Origin: Mailhella sp.
GTDB lineage: Bacteria; Desulfobacterota; Desulfovibrionia; Desulfovibrionales; Desulfovibrionaceae
Length of the DNA: 11,062 bases
Direction of reading: 5' to 3'
Assembly (NCBI GenBank): GCA_017411945.1
Contig: JAFQPD010000120.1
Location: forward strand, 1-11,062
In this document: positions 7,372-11,062 of the stretch, in pieces
Numbering within the stretch: the stretch's first letter is position 1
Layout: the number at the start of each line of letters is the position of its first letter
Made by a program: the position numbers and the translations under genes
The notes under the pieces: generated by a model
Told to the model about the DNA's origin: nothing
The model's input: only the letters and a program-made list of their open reading frames with translations
Databases searched by the model: none

Positions 7372-7800
7372 TTACTTCTTGGCGGCTATCATCACGTTGG
7401 AGGACTTGAACATAGCAGTCACGGTGGCGCCGCGCTCCACGCGCAGGCGGTTGATGCCTTCGAGGGAGACAGTGGCGTTGAACTCAAGGCCGGAAGCGGT
7501 CTGGAGCACCACTTCGCCGTTCACGAAGCCGCGCACGAGCTTGGTCACCTTGCCGGTGAACTGGTTGCGGCAGCACACGTCCCAGTCGTCGTTGTCGCTC
7601 ACGAGCAGGATCTCGGTGGCCTTCACGAGGGCCAGGGCTTCGCCGCCTTCGGCAAGGCCGAGGCGTTCGGCGCTGGCGTGGGCCAGCTGGCCGTAGATCT
7701 TCTCGCCGGAAGCGAGGGTGAGTTCCACCTCGTCGTTGAGGCCGCCGAGGATGACGGCAGTTATCTTGCCCTGAAAGGTATTGCGGGAGCTGGTCTTCAT
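7372..7800 (-). CDS. Molbindin with two Mop/TOBE domains
   Basis: 142 residues forming two tandem Mop (TOBE-like) domains: NTFQGKITAVILGG... (7-67) and NQFTGKVTKLVRG... (79-140). Each has the family's N-F-G-K-[IV] opening, a -N-EV-L-- strand, and a closing segment (ALVKATEILLV; TAMFKSSNVMIA) that contains the K-[AS]-[ST] motif typical of oxyanion binding. Proteins of this class bind molybdate or tungstate in the cytosol as storage or homeostasis factors for molybdenum/tungsten enzymes. The start at 7800 is chosen because GAGGTGAT lies just upstream and the family begins there; the in-frame ATG at 7875 would add 25 residues of unrelated sequence encoded across the promoter. It stands alone, with no molybdate transporter genes beside it. 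Confidence 0.9.
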   Translation of the reverse strand: MKTSSRNTFQGKITAVILGGLNDEVELTLASGEKIYGQLAHASAERLGLAEGGEALALVKATEILLVSDNDDWDVCCRNQFTGKVTKLVRGFVNGEVVLQTASGLEFNATVSLEGINRLRVERGATVTAMFKSSNVMIAAKK

Positions 7801-7846
7801 ATCTATCACCTCAAGCCCGGAAGGGCCGTTTGTTTTTGCGCGAGAA

Positions 7847-7875
7847 AGGATAGTCGAAAGGGGCGGGACTTGCAA
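7847..7875 (-). promoter_or_regulatory. Possible sigma-70 promoter of the molbindin gene
   Basis: On the minus strand TTGCAA (7870-7875) is followed after 17 nt by TATCCT (7847-7852), each matching four of six consensus bases. The predicted start near 7840 gives a leader of about 40 nt with a small hairpin (GCCC-TTCC-GGGC) just before the ribosome site. The rest of the 7801-7935 gap shows no other gene. Confidence 0.5.
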
Positions 7876-7935
7876 GCGCGAATATGCAGACGCGCTCCGC
7901 CGGAGCCGGGGAAAAGCCGGATGGACGGCAGAAAC

Positions 7936-10230
7936 TTAAAGCGTCACTTCACCTTTTAAAAGGGCGAGGAACTCTTCCTCGTCCAGCACGCGTATGCCGA
8001 GGGCGCGGGCCTTTTCCAGCTTCGAGCCGGGGTCTGCGCCCGCGACGAGAGCGTCCAGCTTCTTGGAAACGCCGGAAGCCACGTTGGCCCCGGCGGCTTC
8101 GGCCATGCGGCGATACTCGTCGCGCGGGCGGGAAAGCGTGCCAGTGAAGAGCAGTCGCCTGCCTTCCAGCAGGCCGGGCGCGGCTTCGCCCTCCTGCTTC
8201 GGGCCGCCTGCGGGCCAGAGGCCAAGGGTGCGGAATCGTTCAAGGAGTTCGCGGTTCTTCTCGTTCTCGAAAAAGGCGCGTATGCAGCGGGCCACTTCCG
8301 GGCCTATGTCCGGCAGGGCCATGAGCTCTTCGGAGGAGGCCTGCGAAAGCTCGTCCATATCGCGGAAATGGGCGGCCAGCGTGCGGGCGGTCTGCTCGCC
8401 CACCTGTCGTATGCCCAGCGCGGCTATGAAGCGCATGAGCGGGGCCTTGCGCCGCGCCTCGTCCAGCGCGAGCACGAAGTTCCCGGCCGAGACCTCGCCC
8501 ATGCGCTCGTAGCCCATGAGCTCTTCCTGCGTCACCGTGAAGAGGTCGGCGGGGCTTTTCACGCGGCCGGCCTCGATGAGGGCTTCCACCCACTTCGCGC
8601 CCACGCCGTCCACGTCCAGCCCGGCCTTGCTCACGAAATGGACTATGCTGCGGCTCAGCACGGCGGGGCACACGGCGTTCACGCATCGCCACGCGGCCTC
8701 GCCTTCCAGACGCCGCGCAGGCGAGCCGCACACCGGGCATTCGCGCGGGAACTCGAACTCGGGCAGTCCTTCGGGGCGATCTTCGAGCACAGGGCCGAGC
8801 ACGTCGGGGATGACGTCGCCGGCGCGCTGTATGACCACCATGTCGCCTTCGCGGATGCCGAGGCGGCGTATCTCGTCTTCATTATGGAGCGTGGCGCGCT
8901 GGACCATGACGCCGCCAAGGCTCACGGGCTCCAGCTCGGCCACGGGGGTGAGCACGCCGGTGCGGCCCACCTGTATGGAAATTTTCTTCAGCCTTGTCAC
9001 GGCCTTGCGTGCGGTGAACTTCCACGCGGCGGCGAAGCGCGGGGCGCGGGCCGTATAGCCGAGGGCTTCCTGCGCCTCCAGGCTGTCCAGCTTGAACACC
9101 ACGCCGTCTATCTCGAAGGGCAGTTCGTCGCGGCGGGCCTCCATATCCTCCATGAAGGCGCGGGCCTCGGCGGCGTTGCGGCATGGCCGGCCCTGCGGCG
9201 GGGTCTCGAAGCCCCAGCGGCGCAGGTCTTCCATGAGCGCGCCGTGCGTCTTCCAGAGTTCGGAGGCGGCCTGAGGCTCGTCGCCCTGCCGCACCTCGCC
9301 CAGCGAATAGGCGAGGAAGCGCAGGCGGCGCGAAGCCGTGACGGAGGTGTCGAGCTGGCGGAGCGAGCCTGCGGCGGCGTTGCGCGGATTGGCGAAGAGC
9401 TTCTGCCCGAGGGCGGCCTGCCTTTCGTTCAGGTCTTCGAAATCCTTGCGGAACATGAGCACTTCGCCGCGCACTTCGAGAAGCGCGGGCACGAGCCCTT
9501 CAAGGCGCAGGGGCAGGCCGCGCACGGTGCGCATGGCCTCTGTCACCACTTCGCCCACCTCGCCGTCGCCGCGCGTGAGGGCCTGCGTGAGCATGCCGTT
9601 CTCATAGGTGAGCTCGCAGGCCAGCCCGTCGAGCTTGGGGTCGGCCCACCATGCGCCCATGAGTCCGGGCGCGGCTTCGGGCAGGGCGCGCTCGGCGCGC
9701 TGGACGAAGGCTTCCCACTCCTCGGCGGAAAAGACGTTGTCCAGCCCGTACATGCGGCGGCGATGCGGGCGCGTCTCAAGGTAGGCGAGCACGGCCCCGC
9801 CCACGCGGCGAGTGGGGGAATCGGGCCTGCGCAGTTCGGGGTGCGCCTCTTCCAGCTCCACGAGCTCGCGGTAGAGCGCGTCGTAGGCTTCGTCAGTTAT
9901 CTCAGGGGCATCGAGCTGATGATACAGGCGGTTGTGGCGATTCAGCTCGGCCGAGAGTAAGGCTATGCGGGCCTCGGGGGAGCCGGCATCCTGAGCGTTT
10001 CCGGCAAATCCGGGCTCGGCTTCCGGCGCGGGGGCAGGAACAGCGGAGCTTTCGGCCTCGGCGGGAACGGCTGCGGCTTCGGGCGCGCTCTCCTCCATCT
10101 GGGCGGTTCCTTCCTTTTCCTCCGGCGCGGCGGGCGCGGGGACGGCGTCGAAGAGCGATGCCTGCGCGGGCTTCTTCGCCTTCTTCTTCGCGGCGGGAGC
10201 TGGGGTGTCGAAAAGCGAGAACTGCTGCAT
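7936..10230 (-). CDS. ligA: NAD-dependent DNA ligase LigA with an N-terminal extension
   Basis: Seals nicks in duplex DNA (Okazaki fragments, repair) using NAD. 764 residues against about 670 for typical LigA; the excess is an N-terminal tail of about 85 residues. Domains: Ia with the NAD-recognition pattern RLYHQLDAPEITDEAYDAL (101-119); adenylation domain with the nucleophile lysine K199 in KLDG, EVRGE (252-256), DGVVFK (375-380) and WKF (403-405); OB fold (about 408-485); a zinc finger with C498, C501, C516 and C521; helix-hairpin-helix repeats (about 535-650); and a C-terminal BRCT domain (about 688-760, with LLFTGTLSR). The start at 10230 has GGAGG 6 nt upstream and a promoter just behind it. 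The tail begins MQQFSLFD and repeats QASLFD at 23-28, both like the beta-clamp motif QL[SD]LF, followed by a lysine-rich patch and an Ala/Pro/Glu-rich linker that is probably disordered. All catalytic elements are intact. Confidence 0.97.
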   Translation of the reverse strand: MQQFSLFDTPAPAAKKKAKKPAQASLFDAVPAPAAPEEKEGTAQMEESAPEAAAVPAEAESSAVPAPAPEAEPGFAGNAQDAGSPEARIALLSAELNRHNRLYHQLDAPEITDEAYDALYRELVELEEAHPELRRPDSPTRRVGGAVLAYLETRPHRRRMYGLDNVFSAEEWEAFVQRAERALPEAAPGLMGAWWADPKLDGLACELTYENGMLTQALTRGDGEVGEVVTEAMRTVRGLPLRLEGLVPALLEVRGEVLMFRKDFEDLNERQAALGQKLFANPRNAAAGSLRQLDTSVTASRRLRFLAYSLGEVRQGDEPQAASELWKTHGALMEDLRRWGFETPPQGRPCRNAAEARAFMEDMEARRDELPFEIDGVVFKLDSLEAQEALGYTARAPRFAAAWKFTARKAVTRLKKISIQVGRTGVLTPVAELEPVSLGGVMVQRATLHNEDEIRRLGIREGDMVVIQRAGDVIPDVLGPVLEDRPEGLPEFEFPRECPVCGSPARRLEGEAAWRCVNAVCPAVLSRSIVHFVSKAGLDVDGVGAKWVEALIEAGRVKSPADLFTVTQEELMGYERMGEVSAGNFVLALDEARRKAPLMRFIAALGIRQVGEQTARTLAAHFRDMDELSQASSEELMALPDIGPEVARCIRAFFENEKNRELLERFRTLGLWPAGGPKQEGEAAPGLLEGRRLLFTGTLSRPRDEYRRMAEAAGANVASGVSKKLDALVAGADPGSKLEKARALGIRVLDEEEFLALLKGEVTL

Positions 10231-10257
10231 GGCTGGCCTCCGGGGAAATGTCGCGCC

Positions 10258-10286
10258 ATTGTGCCACGGGAGGGGACGGAGGGCAA
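10258..10286 (-). promoter_or_regulatory. Possible sigma-70 promoter of ligA
   Basis: On the minus strand TTGCCC (10281-10286) is followed after exactly 17 nt by CACAAT (10258-10263), each four of six to consensus. It predicts a start near 10251 and a short leader of about 20 nt carrying the GGAGG ribosome site. It supports translation from 10230 and argues against the longer open frame reaching 10527. Confidence 0.5.
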
Positions 10287-10483
10287 GGAGAGAGGAGGGA
10301 GGGATGAACGCCTGCGGCGGGCTGTCGGGCCGCGATGCTCCCGACCTGCTCTCGGAGTGGCGTGCTCTGCCGGAGGGCAGGGAGAAGCGGAAGGCCGCCA
10401 GAGCCTTGGAGTCGTGAGCTGTGGGCTCCCGGAGTGCTTGCCTGCAAGTCAGCCTTACTTTTCTAGTGGTGAGTCTTCCAGAC

Positions 10484-10542
10484 GGGGGAAGGCGGGTGCT
10501 GCTTGGGGCTGCCGCCCCACGGAGCACCCCCTTCCATCCCCC
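10484..10542. repeat. Long nested palindrome
   Basis: Nested stems share one centre: GGGGC (10505-10509) with GCCCC (10514-10518) around TGCC; GGGTGCT (10494-10500) with AGCACCC (10523-10529); GGAAGG (10487-10492) with CCTTCC (10530-10535); and flanking G and C runs. The four-base internal loops (GCTT/ACGG) are symmetric. No U-run follows in either direction, so it looks like a repetitive extragenic palindrome or RNA arm rather than a classical terminator. Confidence 0.75.
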
Positions 10543-10579
10543 GCCGGCAACCCCGCTGGGTCACCCCCACTCGTCGCAT

Positions 10580-10619
10580 CCTGTCACGTTCGGCTTTTGG
10601 GAAAAGCCTCCGTGTCAGG
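10580..10619. repeat. Strong hairpin
   Basis: GGCTTTT (10592-10598) and AAAAGCC (10602-10608) pair around GGG, extended by CACG (10585-10588) with CGTG (10611-10614) and CCTG (10580-10583) with CAGG (10616-10619). Fifteen base pairs in 40 nt with small internal loops. It may be a factor-independent terminator relic for a transcript from either side, or part of the same palindromic cluster. Confidence 0.7.
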
Positions 10620-10831
10620 CACCGCTCCTCGAGCCGTCCCGTTTTTCGTTGGGATATACGGCGCTGACTAGACGCGGCTTGCAGGGCAGGGCGTGTCCGG
10701 GGGAAGAGCTTCGGGAAGTTCCCGGCGGGGAACGGTGCTTTCGACCCGTGGGCTGGGGGCAAGGAAACCGCACGTTCAGCGGGATATGAAGGCTGGAAAG
10801 GCATGACCCGAAGCTCCCCGGCTAGGCAGGC

Positions 10832-10861
10832 GGCGTGAGGCCCAACGCTCGATAACACGCC
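10832..10861. repeat. Inverted repeat GGCGTG/CACGCC
   Basis: Perfect 6-bp arms (10832-10837 and 10856-10861) with an 18-nt loop. Modest alone; noted because it sits in the row of hairpins. Confidence 0.45.
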
Positions 10862-10937
10862 ACGCAGTCCGGCGCGGCATGATGCTTTAGGTCGGAGGGC
10901 CGCCGCAGGCGTGCCCGACAGCCGAGCCGAAGTGAGC

Positions 10938-10969
10938 GGGGCGAAAGGGCCGAAGGCCCGAAAAGCCCC
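10938..10969. repeat. Symmetric two-tier hairpin
   Basis: GGGGC (10938-10942) pairs with GCCCC (10965-10969) and GGGCC (10947-10951) with GGCCC (10955-10959), capped by a GAA triloop and separated by a purine internal loop GAAA/GAAAA. The opposed adenine-rich internal loop is typical of structured RNA and is unlikely in random spacer DNA. Confidence 0.65.
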
Positions 10970-11019
10970 AGCGAACAAGGGCGGCGTCATCTGGTGGTCA
11001 TTAGCCAAGTGAAGCGACA

Positions 11020-11052
11020 AAGCCGCAGGGAGCGCGAAAGCGCGGGCGGCTT
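11020..11052. repeat. Hairpin with GNRA-type cap
   Basis: AAGCCGC (11020-11026) pairs with GCGGCTT (11046-11052); inside, GCGC-GAAA-GCGC (11032-11043) forms a second stem capped by a GAAA tetraloop. A GNRA loop is a common RNA tertiary-contact element. The structure lies at the right edge, so its context is incomplete. Confidence 0.6.
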
Positions 11053-11062
11053 GGAGCAAACG

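Larger units (their letters stand above)
10287..11062. other. Gene-free, hairpin-rich stretch
   Basis: About 780 bases without a credible gene on either strand. The open frames present (for example 10421-10789 plus and 10463-11059 minus) have proline/arginine/glycine-rich products, no family motifs and no ribosome sites, and are crossed by strong palindromes. At least five substantial stem-loops are listed separately. No match to tRNA, tmRNA, RNase P, SRP RNA or a common riboswitch core was seen by eye. It could be a cluster of repetitive intergenic palindromes, the flank of a mobile element, or a structured RNA that continues past the right edge. Confidence 0.6.

Noticed and set aside
7801..7875. 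Longer start of the molbindin at 7875
   Set aside because: The Mop fold begins just after the ATG at 7800, which has GAGGTGAT upstream; the extension overlaps the likely promoter and leader.
8368..9960. 530-residue open frame opposite ligA
   Set aside because: Codon-register shadow of ligA, which is complete and has every catalytic motif.
10231..10527. Upstream extension of ligA by 99 residues to an ATG at 10527
   Set aside because: The added sequence is Arg/Ser/Pro-rich and crosses the predicted promoter; the ATG at 10230 has GGAGG 6 nt upstream and opens directly with the SLFD motif.
10463..11059. 198-residue minus-strand open frame (and a 122-residue plus-strand frame at 10421-10789)
   Set aside because: Low-complexity products without family motifs or ribosome sites, crossed by several strong palindromes. 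Better explained as spacer.
10287..11062. CRISPR array, tRNA, tmRNA, RNase P RNA or riboswitch in the gene-free stretch
   Set aside because: No evenly spaced direct repeats, no cloverleaf and no conserved core of these RNAs was found by eye; a covariance-model scan would settle it.

Overview
The window is a GC-rich, densely coded bacterial chromosomal segment. A type III secretion chaperone, a near-consensus sigma-54 promoter, a two-domain molbindin and a malic enzyme together would suit a Gram-negative anaerobe such as a Desulfovibrionaceae-type member of the Desulfobacterota. That placement is an inference from gene content; no rRNA or marker phylogeny is available here.

Layout from left to right. 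(1) At 1-1097 on the minus strand is the 5' part of a short-form malic enzyme gene; its C-terminal end lies beyond the left edge. It has its own leader with a possible sigma-70 promoter and an 8-bp inverted repeat. (2) At 1281-6373, also minus, is a compact three-gene operon: a 1337-residue protein made of an N-terminal region plus three repeats of about 400 residues, then a 195-residue protein that matches the C-terminal part of the last repeat, then a CesT-family type III secretion chaperone. A GG-N10-GC (sigma-54) promoter lies about 30 nt upstream of the first gene, and a large hairpin follows the last. The simplest reading is a sigma-54-controlled type III effector (or translocator) with its dedicated chaperone; no secretion apparatus genes are in the window. 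(3) At 6644-7294 on the plus strand is a six-helix inner-membrane protein of unknown function. It is divergent from the effector operon and convergent with the next gene, with a bidirectional terminator at 7319-7346. (4) At 7372-7800, minus, is a molbindin with two Mop/TOBE domains. (5) At 7936-10230, minus, is ligA, the NAD-dependent DNA ligase. It carries an unusual N-terminal extension of about 85 residues with two copies of a beta-clamp-binding-like motif. (6) From 10287 to 11062 there is no credible gene; the stretch is full of strong hairpins and looks like intergenic palindromic repeats or a structured RNA.

The most novel content is the effector operon. The large repeat protein and the 195-residue protein appear to be made of the same helical module and to lie in the same reading frame, separated only by a short spacer with two TAG codons. 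The second most interesting point is the double clamp motif on LigA. The long open frames on the strand opposite malic enzyme, the effector and ligA are codon-register shadows and are not annotated.
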